A DNA stretch of 64,000 nt from Cyclobacteriaceae bacterium (GTDB lineage: Bacteria > Bacteroidota > Bacteroidia > Cytophagales > Cyclobacteriaceae): the NCBI GenBank assembly GCA_016787645.1, contig JAEUUF010000026.1, forward strand, positions 372,001 to 436,000, in the 5' to 3' direction. Within the stretch, counting starts at the first letter, position 1. The number at the start of each line of letters is the position of its first letter. The translations under genes and the position numbers were made by a program. Positions 1-8,430 of the stretch are shown piece after piece. The notes under the pieces were generated by a model. That model had not been told where the DNA came from. It did no database searches and saw only the letters and a list, made by a program, of their open reading frames with translations.

Positions 1-762
1 CCCAAGGAACTGAATGACAATATCGATTACCCGGTCGACCTTAAGACCAATTACATCAAACGATGCATCGGCACACCCGGCGATGTCATCACCATCAAGG
101 ACCGCCAGGTTTCTGTGAACGGCCAGGAAATGGAAAATCCTCCCAAGATGCAGTACAGTTACCTCATCTACGCGAAGGACGAAATCAATCCAAGAAACCT
201 GGAAAAACTGGAGCTCGATCCCGACGATTACAATCTGCTGGGCCGACTGGAAGACAACCAGGTGGTGTACCAGATGTTTCTCACCAAGGATAAAGTCGAT
301 GAACTGAAAGCCGTTCCTTACATCAGCGCAGTCACCGAAGACCATCGTACTCACGAGGGCCCGGACTTCCGGATCTTCCCTAAATCAAAAGCTAACAAAT
401 GGAATGGTGATAATTTCGGACCGCTAACCATTCCCAAAGAAGGAATGACCATTGCGGTGAATGATTCCACGCTTGCACTTTATGGCGAAACCATCCGGCT
501 TTATGACCATAATGATGATGCGGTGGTAAAGGACGGTAAACTGATGATCGACGGGCAGGAAGTAAAAGAATATACCTTCAAACAGGATTATTACTTCATG
601 ATGGGAGACAACCGGCACAATTCCCTCGACTCCCGGTACTGGGGCTTTGTCCCGGAAGATCACATCGTCGGCAAAGGATTCTTCATCTGGCTCTCGATCG
701 ATAAGTACAAGAGCTTCCTGGGCAAGATCCGCTGGAGCCGGTTCTTTAACCTGGTACGATAG
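1..762 (+). CDS. lepB: signal peptidase I, C-terminal part (5' end cut by window)
   Basis: Membrane-bound serine/lysine protease that removes signal peptides from exported proteins; the active site faces the periplasm. The frame is open from base 1, so the N-terminal membrane anchor and the catalytic serine (box B) lie outside the window. Visible are box D (NYIKR..GTPGD, with the catalytic lysine at codon 20) and box E (MMGDNRHNSLDSR, near codon 200), followed by a C-terminal hydrophobic stretch (GKGFFIWLSI). About 180 residues separate box D from box E, much more than in E. coli LepB; long inserts of this kind are usual in Bacteroidota signal peptidases. It converges on ung, with only 33 bases between the two stops. 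Confidence 0.93.
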   Translation, partial: PKELNDNIDYPVDLKTNYIKRCIGTPGDVITIKDRQVSVNGQEMENPPKMQYSYLIYAKDEINPRNLEKLELDPDDYNLLGRLEDNQVVYQMFLTKDKVDELKAVPYISAVTEDHRTHEGPDFRIFPKSKANKWNGDNFGPLTIPKEGMTIAVNDSTLALYGETIRLYDHNDDAVVKDGKLMIDGQEVKEYTFKQDYYFMMGDNRHNSLDSRYWGFVPEDHIVGKGFFIWLSIDKYKSFLGKIRWSRFFNLVR

Positions 763-795
763 AAGGGGTTAGTGACCGGTGACCAGTGGTGGCAC

Positions 796-1464
796 TCACC
801 ACTCTATCTCTTTGACTCCCTTGCTTTTTAAGTATTCGTTGGTTTTACTGAAGTGTTTGTTCCCGAAGAATCCGCGGTCGGCAGAGAAAGGTGACGGGTG
901 CGCGGACATGAGTACCAGGTGACGTGATCGGTCGATGATCTCCCCTTTCTTCTGGGCATAGGATCCCCATAGCAAGAATACAACTCCGTTCTTCTCCTCC
1001 GAGATGACACGTATCACGTTGTCGGTGAAAGTTTCCCAACCCTTGTTTTGGTGTGAGCCGGGTGAAGAAGCCCTGACCGTAAGGGTGGCATTGAGCAGCA
1101 GTACGCCTTGCTTTGCCCAACGTTCCAGGTTACCCGATGAAGGAACGGGTTTACCCAGGTCCTGCTGAATTTCTTTGAAGATATTCAATAGTGATGGAGG
1201 CATGCGCACCCCATCGCGCACGGAAAAGCACAGGCCATTGGCTTGGCCAGGGCCATGGTAGGGATCCTGTCCGATGATGACCACCTTGACCTCGTCGAAA
1301 GGGCAAGCATCAAAAGCAGCAAATATCTCCTTGCCAGGTGGATAGACGGTCTGGGTTGCATATTCGTTTCGCACGAAAGTGGTCAACTCCAAGAAGTAGG
1401 GTTTGCTGAATTCCGCTTGCAGCCGGCTTTTCCATGAGGCGTGAATTCGAACGTCGGAGGTCAT
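796..1464 (-). CDS. ung: uracil-DNA glycosylase (family 1)
   Basis: Removes uracil from DNA, starting base excision repair of deaminated cytosine or misincorporated dUMP. The 222-residue protein has the usual family length. It carries the water-activating motif GQDPYHGPGQANGLCFSV near residues 65-82 with the catalytic Asp, the uracil-recognition segment LLLNATLTV, and the minor-groove loop HPSPFSA near residue 190 with the conserved His. The ATG at 1464 gives the expected N-terminus. It is transcribed leftward and diverges from apaG, with 56 bases between the two starts. Confidence 0.97.
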   Translation of the reverse strand: MTSDVRIHASWKSRLQAEFSKPYFLELTTFVRNEYATQTVYPPGKEIFAAFDACPFDEVKVVIIGQDPYHGPGQANGLCFSVRDGVRMPPSLLNIFKEIQQDLGKPVPSSGNLERWAKQGVLLLNATLTVRASSPGSHQNKGWETFTDNVIRVISEEKNGVVFLLWGSYAQKKGEIIDRSRHLVLMSAHPSPFSADRGFFGNKHFSKTNEYLKSKGVKEIEW

Positions 1465-1507
1465 AGTGAATCGGGCCCAAATAAGGCGATAAAACGGAAA
1501 AAATTGA

Positions 1508-1515
1508 TACTTTTG
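1508..1515 (+). promoter_or_regulatory. Bacteroidota -7 promoter box for apaG
   Basis: TACTTTTG matches the Bacteroidota -7 consensus TAnnTTTG exactly. It ends five bases before the apaG ATG at 1521, which would put transcription start at or next to the start codon, so the message may be leaderless. I see no clear -33 TTTG at the usual distance. Confidence 0.45.
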
Positions 1516-1520
1516 GTCAA

Positions 1521-1907
1521 ATGGTCACGGAAATCACCAAAGGAATACGCGTTACAGTGGAAACGGAGTACCAACCGTCCTACTCCAGTCCCAGCCAACA
1601 CCATTATGTCTTCACGTATCGCATTACGATTGAAAACGGCGGGGAATTCACCATCCAACTGAAACGCCGCAAGTGGCACATCCACGATGCTGGTTTCCTT
1701 CCCCGTGAAGTGGAGGGCGAAGGCGTTGTCGGACAACAACCCGTGCTCGAACCCGGTGAGGTCCATTCGTATGTATCCGGCTGTAATCTTAAATCGGGCA
1801 TTGGAAAAATGGCGGGCACTTACCTGATGGAGCGGATTGTTGACGGAACGACTTTTCCGGTTACCATTCCTGAATTCAGCATGGTTGCCCCGATGCGCCT
1901 GAATTAA
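1521..1907 (+). CDS. apaG: ApaG family protein
   Basis: ApaG proteins are small all-beta (fibronectin-III-like) proteins first linked in enterobacteria to Co2+/Mg2+ phenotypes and to diadenosine tetraphosphate metabolism; the biochemical role is not settled. The 128 residues match the usual length of about 125. The family pattern is present: an N-terminal strand GIRVTVETEY, a YRITIEN segment, a W-HI-DA segment, the acidic GEGVVGQQPVLEPGE turn, and a C-terminal GTYLME segment with a proline-rich end. It is followed after 6 bases by a methyltransferase gene in the same direction, so the two are probably co-transcribed. Confidence 0.93.
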   Translation: MVTEITKGIRVTVETEYQPSYSSPSQHHYVFTYRITIENGGEFTIQLKRRKWHIHDAGFLPREVEGEGVVGQQPVLEPGEVHSYVSGCNLKSGIGKMAGTYLMERIVDGTTFPVTIPEFSMVAPMRLN

Positions 1908-1913
1908 TTACCC

Positions 1914-2696
1914 GTGCCTACCTTTCACCAGGCCACATCATTCGTCCGGCATTGGCTCTACGAGGTCGACGATCACTCCATTCATTCACCCTATTTCTAC
2001 GACCTCTATACCAAGGTTGTCTCGCGAAAACACACCCACGATCTTCCCGTGATGGAAGATCTCCGAAGGGAACTGGAACACAACAAGACCGTACTGAACG
2101 TGGAAGACCTTGGATCCGGAACCCATGGAAAAAAACAATCCCGCCGGACCATGGGTGAAATTGCCCGTACCAGCCTGTCACCCTACCGCCTTGCCCTTTT
2201 CTACCTTGACCTGATCAACTTCTCGAATGCCAAGCGCATAGTGGAGCTAGGTACTTCCCTGGGGTTAACCACTTTGTACCTGGCACAGAAAACCGATGCC
2301 CAGGTAATTACGTTCGAAGGATGTCATGACATTGCCAATGCGGCACTCACCAATTTTGAATGGGCCGGAAAACAAAACATCAAGCTCATCGAAGGCAATC
2401 TTGACCAGACCCTTCATCGCTTCCTCGAACCCACCGACAAGATTGACTTTGTGCTCATGGATGCCAATCACCGGTATGTTCCCACCCTGGAGTACTACCG
2501 GCTCCTCACCCGTCGTTTGAAATCTACGAGCCTGATGGTGATCGACGATATTCACCGCTCCGAAGAGATGGAGAAAGCTTGGGAGGAGATCCGGACCGAC
2601 ACACTGGTCTACGGCAGCATTGACCTTTACCGTTGCGGGGTTCTGTGCTTTGACCCGGCCCTGAACAAACAACATTACGTTTGGTCCTTGAAATAA
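1914..2696 (+). CDS. class I SAM-dependent methyltransferase (O-methyltransferase-like)
   Basis: Predicted cytosolic methyltransferase of 260 residues starting at GTG. The Rossmann core begins near residue 105 with motif I (RIVELGTSLGLTTLYLA), then the acidic strand end VITFEG and the later motif IDFVLMDANHRY followed by LMVIDDIH. This order fits the O-methyltransferase/TylF-like group. The N-terminal 90 residues, with a conserved-looking HSPYFYDLYTKVV segment, resemble the helical cap seen in Bacteroidota members. The substrate cannot be inferred. It sits 6 bases behind apaG. Confidence 0.8.
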   Translation: MPTFHQATSFVRHWLYEVDDHSIHSPYFYDLYTKVVSRKHTHDLPVMEDLRRELEHNKTVLNVEDLGSGTHGKKQSRRTMGEIARTSLSPYRLALFYLDLINFSNAKRIVELGTSLGLTTLYLAQKTDAQVITFEGCHDIANAALTNFEWAGKQNIKLIEGNLDQTLHRFLEPTDKIDFVLMDANHRYVPTLEYYRLLTRRLKSTSLMVIDDIHRSEEMEKAWEEIRTDTLVYGSIDLYRCGVLCFDPALNKQHYVWSLK

Positions 2697-2717
2697 GACC
2701 GCATCAGGCTACCTTTG
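2688..2717 (+). promoter_or_regulatory. Bacteroidota-type promoter for the coiled-coil protein gene
   Basis: TTG at 2688-2690 is separated by 19 bases from TACCTTTG at 2710-2717, an almost ideal match to the phylum's -33/-7 pattern. The ATG of the next gene lies 16 bases beyond the -7 box. Confidence 0.6.
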
Positions 2718-2733
2718 CGGGCCAAGAACCGCT

Positions 2734-3648
2734 ATGGAGCCAACACCAACACCCGAACCCAGCAAAAGCAATAAGGCCAATCTGATCATAGGTCTGCTGT
2801 TTGTCGTCATTCTTGTCCAGGGGATCAAGATCTTCTTTGACTATACTGATAAAAAGGAAATCACGGAACAGAAAGCCGCCGTAGAAGAAGACCTGGCTGG
2901 CACCATGCAGCGGCTAAAAGAGATTCAAGCCGAGCTCGAAACCAAAATCAAGGAGATCGATAAGCTGGGCGGCGATGTCAAAGAATTACAAAAAGCCAAG
3001 GCGGAAGTGGACGCTCAGCTTAAGCGCAGCGTGGCACGGAGTTCCAAATCGATCAAGGAATTGAAGGATCGCGTGGAAGGATATGAGGAACTGCTGAAGA
3101 TCAAGGATGACGAAATTGAACGACTCAAGACCACCAACCAGTCCTTGTTCACGGAAAACCGGCAGCTGAAAACGCAGAAGAACCAATTGAATGATTCCAT
3201 ATCCCAGTTGGCCACGAAGCGGGAAGAACTGTCGAACAAGGTAGCCCTGGCCAGCCAGCTGAAGGCTGAGAATGTGGTGGTGATGTCTGTGAACTCAAAA
3301 GGAAAGGAACGCGAGTCGCCGTTCCGGGCACGCCAACTGGAGAAGCTGAAAGTGGAGTTTAACCTGGCCGAGAACAAGGTGGCCCCAATTGAAGGCAAGA
3401 AGATTATGATCCGGGTTATCGATGAAAGCGGGCAGGTCATTTTCGACGTCACAAAGGGTTCAGGTACTTTCATCGTGAACAACAAGGAAGAGTTCTATAC
3501 CGCCTCCCAGGAAATCCTGTTTGACAATACCCGGCAGAAGCTGACCTTTCTCTACGAGAAGGGTTCAGAATACGCTTCCGGGAACTATACCGTGGAGATT
3601 TATGCCGAGGATTACGAGATTGGCAAGGTTCAATTTGTGGTGAAATAA
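2734..3648 (+). CDS. membrane-anchored coiled-coil protein of unknown function
   Basis: I do not recognise a named family. The 304 residues begin with a short proline-rich cytosolic tail (about 1-14), then one membrane helix (about 16-34, LIIGLLFVVILVQGIKIFF), then a long charged coiled coil rich in E, K, Q and L (about 40-175), and a C-terminal beta-rich domain (about 185-304) containing VIDESGQVIFDV and ending YEIGKVQFVVK. The layout suggests a single-pass protein whose coiled coil and beta domain lie on the periplasmic side. Proteins of this shape are common in Cytophagales. It has its own strong promoter and stands alone between a methyltransferase gene and the ribosomal operon. Confidence 0.7.
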   Translation: MEPTPTPEPSKSNKANLIIGLLFVVILVQGIKIFFDYTDKKEITEQKAAVEEDLAGTMQRLKEIQAELETKIKEIDKLGGDVKELQKAKAEVDAQLKRSVARSSKSIKELKDRVEGYEELLKIKDDEIERLKTTNQSLFTENRQLKTQKNQLNDSISQLATKREELSNKVALASQLKAENVVVMSVNSKGKERESPFRARQLEKLKVEFNLAENKVAPIEGKKIMIRVIDESGQVIFDVTKGSGTFIVNNKEEFYTASQEILFDNTRQKLTFLYEKGSEYASGNYTVEIYAEDYEIGKVQFVVK

Positions 3649-3747
3649 GTCCCTACAGAGCCAGCCAACGGCCAATAGAGCCAAAAGCGTCCGGTACCCA
3701 GATTTCAGCCCAGAAACAGGATATTCGGCCATTTTCAGGCCCACTTA

Positions 3748-3761
3748 TGGGGAATTCCCCA
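3748..3761 (+). promoter_or_regulatory. 14-bp perfect palindrome in the rpsF promoter
   Basis: TGGGGAATTCCCCA is a perfect dyad ending 8 bases before the -7 box of the S6-S18-L9 operon, covering the place where the -33 element would be expected. It could be a repressor operator. No such operator is known to me for this operon, and a 14-base dyad can occur by chance. Confidence 0.35.
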
Positions 3762-3769
3762 GATTTCCC

Positions 3770-3777
3770 TATTTTTG
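3770..3777 (+). promoter_or_regulatory. -7 promoter box of the rpsF operon
   Basis: TATTTTTG fits TAnnTTTG and is placed 31 bases before the rpsF ATG, leaving an AT-rich leader of about 25 bases. Confidence 0.5.
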
Positions 3778-3808
3778 CAGCCTATTTCTAAAAACCAATT
3801 AAACATTC

Positions 3809-4195
3809 ATGAACAACTACGAGACGGTATTCATTTTAAATCCCGTTTTGTCTGAGGACCAGGCAAAGGATACTGTCGACAAGTTCGTGAAGGTGTTAAC
3901 CGGCCACAAAGCCAACATTGTCAATGTTGAGCAGTGGGGACTCAAGAAGATGGCTTATCCCATCCAGAAGAAGTCTACCGGCTTTTACAACCTGATCGAA
4001 TTTGCGGCACCCTCCGAAACCATCGCGACCCTCGAGACAGAATACAGAAGGGATGAGTCAGTAATGCGCTTTCTGACAATCAGCCTTGACAAGTTTGCGG
4101 TTGAATACAACAGCCGCCGACGCAAAGGTGAGTTTAACCGAAACAAGGGAGCCAAGGCGCAGCAACCTAAAGAAAGAGAGGAGGCACGCGCATGA
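3809..4195 (+). CDS. rpsF: 30S ribosomal protein S6
   Basis: Component of the 30S subunit platform that binds 16S rRNA as a heterodimer with S18. The 128 residues start [10 protein letters not shown], the standard S6 first strand, and contain [12 protein letters not shown] and the strand ending RDESVMRFL. The C-terminal tail from about residue 105 is basic and glutamine-rich, as often seen. Its stop overlaps the rpsR start in an ATGA junction at 4192-4195, coupling translation of the two partners. Confidence 0.98.
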   Translation: MNNYETVFILNPVLSEDQAKDTVDKFVKVLTGHKANIVNVEQWGLKKMAYPIQKKSTGFYNLIEFAAPSETIATLETEYRRDESVMRFLTISLDKFAVEYNSRRRKGEFNRNKGAKAQQPKEREEARA

Positions 4196-4443
4196 CACTC
4201 GTAAACGAACCCATCAAGCGGGCTGAGATTAAGCCCAAGTACTGCCGCTTCAAGAAGAACGGCATCCGGTACATCGACTACAAGGATCCTGACTTCCTGA
4301 TGAAATTCATCAATGAGCAAGGCAAGATCCTGCCCAGCCGCCTTACCGGCAACAGCTGGAAGTACCAGAAGAAAGTAGCCCAGGCCATCAAGCGTGCACG
4401 CCACATGGCGCTGCTCCCCTACGTGGCTGACGCATTGAAATAA
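4192..4443 (+). CDS. rpsR: 30S ribosomal protein S18
   Basis: Small 30S protein partnering S6. The 83 residues carry the usual core: [24 protein letters not shown], then the basic rRNA-binding end [17 protein letters not shown]. Translation is coupled to rpsF by a 4-base overlap, and rplI follows after 18 bases. Confidence 0.98.
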   Translation: MTLVNEPIKRAEIKPKYCRFKKNGIRYIDYKDPDFLMKFINEQGKILPSRLTGNSWKYQKKVAQAIKRARHMALLPYVADALK

Positions 4444-4461
4444 CCCTTACCCCGAAACACC

Positions 4462-4905
4462 ATGGAAGTAATATTGAAACAGGATGTCAGCGGTCTTGGA
4501 TACAAGAACGACATCGTGAAGGTGAAAGCCGGGTACGGAAGGAATTACCTGATCCCGAACGGCGTGGCCATTATTGCCAATGAAGGCAACAAGCGGATGA
4601 TCGCAGAGAACGTTCGCCAGATGGCGCACAAGGCGGAGAAGATCAAGACGGAAGCCTCCGACCTCGCCCAGCGTATCGGTGACACGGTGATTGAACTGAA
4701 GACCAAGGCCGGCGAAACCGGAAAGATTTTCGGTGCCATCACCAGTCTGCAGGTATCTGAAGCACTCAAGGCGAAAGGCTTTGACGTTGATCGCCGTAAG
4801 ATCAGCTTCAAGGAACAACCGAAGGAACTGGGTACCTACACTGCCTTCCTCGATCTTCACAAAGAAGTGAAGCACGAAGTGAAAGTAAATGTAGTGGCCG
4901 AGTAA
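4462..4905 (+). CDS. rplI: 50S ribosomal protein L9
   Basis: Elongated 50S protein at the base of the L1 stalk. The 147 residues show the N-terminal domain (MEVILKQDVSGLG.KNDIVKVKAGYGRNYL.P), the connecting charged helix (about 45-75), and the C-terminal domain with GKIFGAITS and FDVDRRKI. It is the last gene of the S6-S18-L9 operon, and a terminator follows 20 bases after the stop. Confidence 0.98.
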   Translation: MEVILKQDVSGLGYKNDIVKVKAGYGRNYLIPNGVAIIANEGNKRMIAENVRQMAHKAEKIKTEASDLAQRIGDTVIELKTKAGETGKIFGAITSLQVSEALKAKGFDVDRRKISFKEQPKELGTYTAFLDLHKEVKHEVKVNVVAE

Positions 4906-4924
4906 ACCGGGAACCTACCCAATC

Positions 4925-4954
4925 AAAAAGCCGTTCACTTCGAACGGCTTTTTT
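4925..4954. terminator. bidirectional Rho-independent terminator
   Basis: A 12-base A-run plus GCCGTTC stem, a 5-base loop (ACTTC) and the matching GAACGGC with a T-run form a hairpin flanked by A's on one side and T's on the other, so it can stop transcription from either direction. It separates rplI from the converging DUF3109 gene; the stop of the latter lies within the left arm. Confidence 0.88.
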
Positions 4955-5531
4955 GTTTATTCTCGGGTGACTCCTGCTCAATCTGCCTTTGTAATTCCGT
5001 ATACCACGCTTCCCCATATTTGCGGATCAGGGGATCCTTGAGGAATTTATACAAGGGTACCTGCAGGGATTTTCCCAACTGGCATGCATCGGAACAGATG
5101 CTCCACTTGTGATAATTGACTGCTTCGAAGTCCTTTTTCTTTGTTATACGGATGGGATACAAGTGGCATGAAATCGGCTTACGAAAAGCCACCTTGCCGT
5201 CCAGGTAAGCTTGTTCAATTCCGCACTTCAGCACCCCCTTCTCATCATAATGCGCATAGGCACATTCACGTCCCCCGATGGTTGGTGTTGAGTAGTCGCC
5301 GTCTTCATCGAGAATGTAAGGACCCTGTGCAGCGATTGCCTTTTTGCCTTCCTTTGTCAAGTAAGGAGCTACGGCGGATTGAATCTCGTGCATCACCGGC
5401 AGTTCATCCTCCTCCAACGGAGCCCCCAGCTCCCCTTCTACACAGCAGGCTCCTTTGCATTTCTCCAGGTGGCAGACAAACTCCACAGTCTTTATGTCAT
5501 CTGAAACCAACACCTCGCCTACCTTCATCAT
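4935..5531 (-). CDS. DUF3109 family cysteine-rich protein
   Basis: Conserved Bacteroidota protein of unknown function. From the double ATG at 5531/5528 it has 198 residues, the usual length for the family, and begins [13 protein letters not shown]. The frame stays open upstream to 5687, but that part overlaps the preceding gene, so the shorter start is preferred; an ATG at 5585 is also possible. The protein carries a cluster [11 protein letters not shown] near residue 18 and further cysteines in RECAY, LKCGI, ISCHLYP and CSDAC. This spacing suggests a metal site, either zinc or an iron-sulfur cluster as proposed for related YkgJ-like proteins. It lies 13 bases behind the DUF4442 gene, probably in the same transcript. 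Confidence 0.85.
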   Translation of the reverse strand: MMKVGEVLVSDDIKTVEFVCHLEKCKGACCVEGELGAPLEEDELPVMHEIQSAVAPYLTKEGKKAIAAQGPYILDEDGDYSTPTIGGRECAYAHYDEKGVLKCGIEQAYLDGKVAFRKPISCHLYPIRITKKKDFEAVNYHKWSICSDACQLGKSLQVPLYKFLKDPLIRKYGEAWYTELQRQIEQESPENKQKSRSK

Positions 5532-5544
5532 GCGCTTTGGGGAT

Positions 5545-6069
5545 TTAGAACCTCGCTTTTTGGGTTTCGCCTTTCCTCTTTTCATAGAATGTCTTGTCGG
5601 CAATATAGCACTGCCGTTCAATCTCCGCGTAAACATTACTTTCCTTGTCGATCCATTGAATGGAGAACGTCTTCGTAGCGTGTCCACATTCCTTCACCTG
5701 GGATTTGAGACTTTCCAAATCGGCGGGCATCAGCTTCAGCACGGCATAAAGGCGCGACTTCCCTGGTCGTCGAAAACGGATGTTCGCCATTTTGTCCCAA
5801 ACGACGTAGCTGGGGCCCAAGGCTTTCATAAGCATCAGCATATAGAAGGGATCAGCGGCCGAAAAGAGACTTCCTCCAAACAGGGTACCAACATAGTTTC
5901 GCGTCCACACGTTCAACCCAAGCCGCAGGTGAACCTCCGAAGAATCTGATGCCCAGAAGAGTACCTTCCCGCCCGTACCGAAGTACATTGGGTACCAGTT
6001 CATCAGCCTGCGAAACCATCGAGTCTTGAATGACTCTTTCTTGTCTGTCTGCAGGAAAACCGGATTCAT
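5545..6069 (-). CDS. DUF4442 domain protein (hotdog-fold, thioesterase-like)
   Basis: The 174 residues match the DUF4442 family, which is predicted to adopt the hotdog fold of acyl-CoA thioesterases. Recognisable are [22 protein letters not shown] (written here as the GTLFGGS and DPFYM elements), [14 protein letters not shown], and [13 protein letters not shown]. The GGSLF-A-DP segment sits where hotdog enzymes place their active helix. The substrate is unknown. It diverges from the helicase gene across an 81-base gap and is followed by the DUF3109 gene. Confidence 0.82.
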   Translation of the reverse strand: MNPVFLQTDKKESFKTRWFRRLMNWYPMYFGTGGKVLFWASDSSEVHLRLGLNVWTRNYVGTLFGGSLFSAADPFYMLMLMKALGPSYVVWDKMANIRFRRPGKSRLYAVLKLMPADLESLKSQVKECGHATKTFSIQWIDKESNVYAEIERQCYIADKTFYEKRKGETQKARF

Positions 6070-6150
6070 TTATGGTACTGATTCGGCTAAAATTATCAGG
6101 TAATTCGTCAATATCATTGACAGTACCGGGTTAACTTGCGAAGTTTTTCA

Positions 6151-8430
6151 ATGGATTATTTAGAGCGTCTTAATCCTCCGCAACGCGAAGGAGTCATTCA
6201 AACTGAAGGGCCGTGCATGATTATCGCGGGGGCTGGTTCCGGGAAGACCCGGGTACTGACCTACCGTATTGCCCATCTGATCCAGGCCAAGGGAATTGAC
6301 CCATTCAATATCATGGCCTTGACCTTTACCAACAAGGCCGCGAAAGAGATGCGCGACCGGATCGAGCGGGAAGCCGGCCTGGATGCCCGCAACCTGTGGA
6401 TGGGGACATTTCACTCCGTCTTTGCCCGCATTCTCAGGGCTGAAGCCCACCTGCTGGGATATCCCAACAGCTTTACCATCTACGATACGGATGATTCCAA
6501 GACTCTGATCAAGCAGGTTGTTAAAGAGATGGGACTGGACGAGACCCAATACAAAGCGAACATTGTATACAATCGCATCTCTGGCGCCAAGAACCGGTTG
6601 GTCAGTTGGCAGGAATACCTTTCCAATCCCATGCTGATGGGTGATGATGCCGCCAACATGCGGCCGGAGATCGGTAACATCTATAAGAACTATGCGCTCC
6701 GTTGTTTCAAGTCAGGCGCCATGGACTTCGACGACCTGCTGTTCAACACCGACAAGCTGTTCAAAGAACACCTGGAAGTACTAAACAAGTACCAGCACCG
6801 CATCCAGTACATCCTGGTAGATGAGTTCCAGGACACCAACCTGTGCCAGTATTTCATTATCCGGAAACTCTCCGCCGCACATCAGAACATCGCTGTGGTA
6901 GGTGACGATGCTCAGAGCATTTATGCGTTCCGAGGCGCCGATATCACCAATATTCTGAACTTTGAAAAGGACTATCCGGATTTGAAGATCATCAAGTTGG
7001 AACAGAACTACCGGTCGACCAAAAATATCGTAGAGGCTGCCAATTCCGTGATTGCCAAGAACAAGGCACAATTGCCCAAGGACATCTGGACGGAGAATGA
7101 AGAGGGGCAGCTTATTGAACTGATCAAAGCGGTATCCGACAACGAAGAGGGCAAACTGATCGCGACCTCCATCTTTGAAGAGAAGATGCAGCACCAATTG
7201 AAGTTCAGTGATTTTACTATCCTTTACCGCACCAACAGTCAAAGCCGCGCCATTGAAGAGGCGTTGCGGCGGATGAACATCAAGTACAAAGTAGTAGGCG
7301 GATTGTCTTTTTATCAACGTAAAGAAATCAAGGATCTCCTCGCCTACCTCCGCTTTTCCATCAACCAACAGGATGAGGCATCGTTCCGGCGCATCATCAA
7401 CCTGCCCAAACGAGGCATTGGTGACTCCACGGTTGACAAGATCATCGTTGCCGCGAATGATCATGCTATCTCCATTTGGGAGGTGTTGCAAAACGCCGCG
7501 TCCTTCCTCGGCGGCAGCGCAGTGGGGAAGATTGATGACTTTGTGGCAATGATCAAACGGTTCCAGGTTGATATCGGCCAGATGGATGCGTACGATGCCG
7601 CATCGGAAATTGCCAAAGGATCCGGCCTCCTGCGGGAACTCTATGCCGACAAGACTGTAGAGGGACTGAGTCGGTTTGAGAACATCCAGGAATTGCTCAA
7701 TGCCATTAAGGAGTATACGGATGATCCTGAACGGACTGACAAGAGTCTTGGAGCATTTCTGCAGGAAGTGTCATTGATTACGGGACAAGACGAGGACAAG
7801 GATAAGGATCCGGAGAAAGTCACGCTCATGACCATTCACATGGCAAAGGGCCTGGAATTCCGCTACGTCTACATCGCTGGTATGGAGGAGGACTTGTTCC
7901 CCTCACAGATGATGCTCAGCAGCAGGTCAGAACTCGAAGAAGAGCGACGCTTGTTTTATGTAGCCATTACGCGGGCCCAAAAGCGTCTGTTTTTATCTTA
8001 TGCCCTCACCCGCTACCGGTTTGGACGGCTGAAAAACTGTGAACCCAGCAGGTTCCTTGACGATATCAATGCCAACTACGTAAAGGTGAGCACACGTTAC
8101 GGAGGCTTGCATTCGGAGCCTCCATCGAACTCCCAGTTTGCCCGAAGTTTCGTGTCGGGAATGAAGAAGACCATCAGTTCCCAGCCCGTCGTTCGTCCAA
8201 GCAGTTATAAGGCTCCTTCCGATTTTGCACCGAGCGACACCTCGGCGCTGAAGGAAGGAATGAAGGTAGAGCACCCCAAGTTTGGCTATGGGGTTGTGTC
8301 CAAAATCGATGAATCAGGTGCCGACCGCAAGGCCCGCATCCAATTCGACGATTTTGGCGAGAAGACCTTATTGCTTAGTTTTGCCAAGTTAAAAATACAC
8401 CCTACAGCCCCCCTCAACACGCCGTCATGA
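6151..8430 (+). CDS. UvrD/PcrA-type ATP-dependent DNA helicase
   Basis: Superfamily 1A 3'-5' helicase for repair and removal of replication obstacles. From ATG 6151 it has 759 residues. Motifs in order: Q-motif LNPPQREGV, Walker A GAGSGKTR (about 27-34), Ia LTFTNKAAKEM, Walker B VDEFQDTN, III VVGDDAQSIYAFRGA, IV LEQNYRS, V VTLMTIHMAKGLEF, VI FYVAITRAQ. The last 60 residues (EGMKVEHPKFGYGVV onward) form the Tudor-like C-terminal domain that binds RNA polymerase in PcrA/UvrD. A TTG 15 bases upstream is in frame, but the ATG gives the standard N-terminus. Its stop overlaps the start of the DUF4290 gene (ATGA). PcrA versus UvrD cannot be told apart from motifs alone. Confidence 0.95.
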   Translation: MDYLERLNPPQREGVIQTEGPCMIIAGAGSGKTRVLTYRIAHLIQAKGIDPFNIMALTFTNKAAKEMRDRIEREAGLDARNLWMGTFHSVFARILRAEAHLLGYPNSFTIYDTDDSKTLIKQVVKEMGLDETQYKANIVYNRISGAKNRLVSWQEYLSNPMLMGDDAANMRPEIGNIYKNYALRCFKSGAMDFDDLLFNTDKLFKEHLEVLNKYQHRIQYILVDEFQDTNLCQYFIIRKLSAAHQNIAVVGDDAQSIYAFRGADITNILNFEKDYPDLKIIKLEQNYRSTKNIVEAANSVIAKNKAQLPKDIWTENEEGQLIELIKAVSDNEEGKLIATSIFEEKMQHQLKFSDFTILYRTNSQSRAIEEALRRMNIKYKVVGGLSFYQRKEIKDLLAYLRFSINQQDEASFRRIINLPKRGIGDSTVDKIIVAANDHAISIWEVLQNAASFLGGSAVGKIDDFVAMIKRFQVDIGQMDAYDAASEIAKGSGLLRELYADKTVEGLSRFENIQELLNAIKEYTDDPERTDKSLGAFLQEVSLITGQDEDKDKDPEKVTLMTIHMAKGLEFRYVYIAGMEEDLFPSQMMLSSRSELEEERRLFYVAITRAQKRLFLSYALTRYRFGRLKNCEPSRFLDDINANYVKVSTRYGGLHSEPPSNSQFARSFVSGMKKTISSQPVVRPSSYKAPSDFAPSDTSALKEGMKVEHPKFGYGVVSKIDESGADRKARIQFDDFGEKTLLLSFAKLKIHPTAPLNTPS

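Noticed and set aside
763-815. Hairpin AGTGGT/ACCACT near 784-803 between lepB and ung as a terminator
   Set aside because: Stem of six pairs only and no T-run; not convincing.
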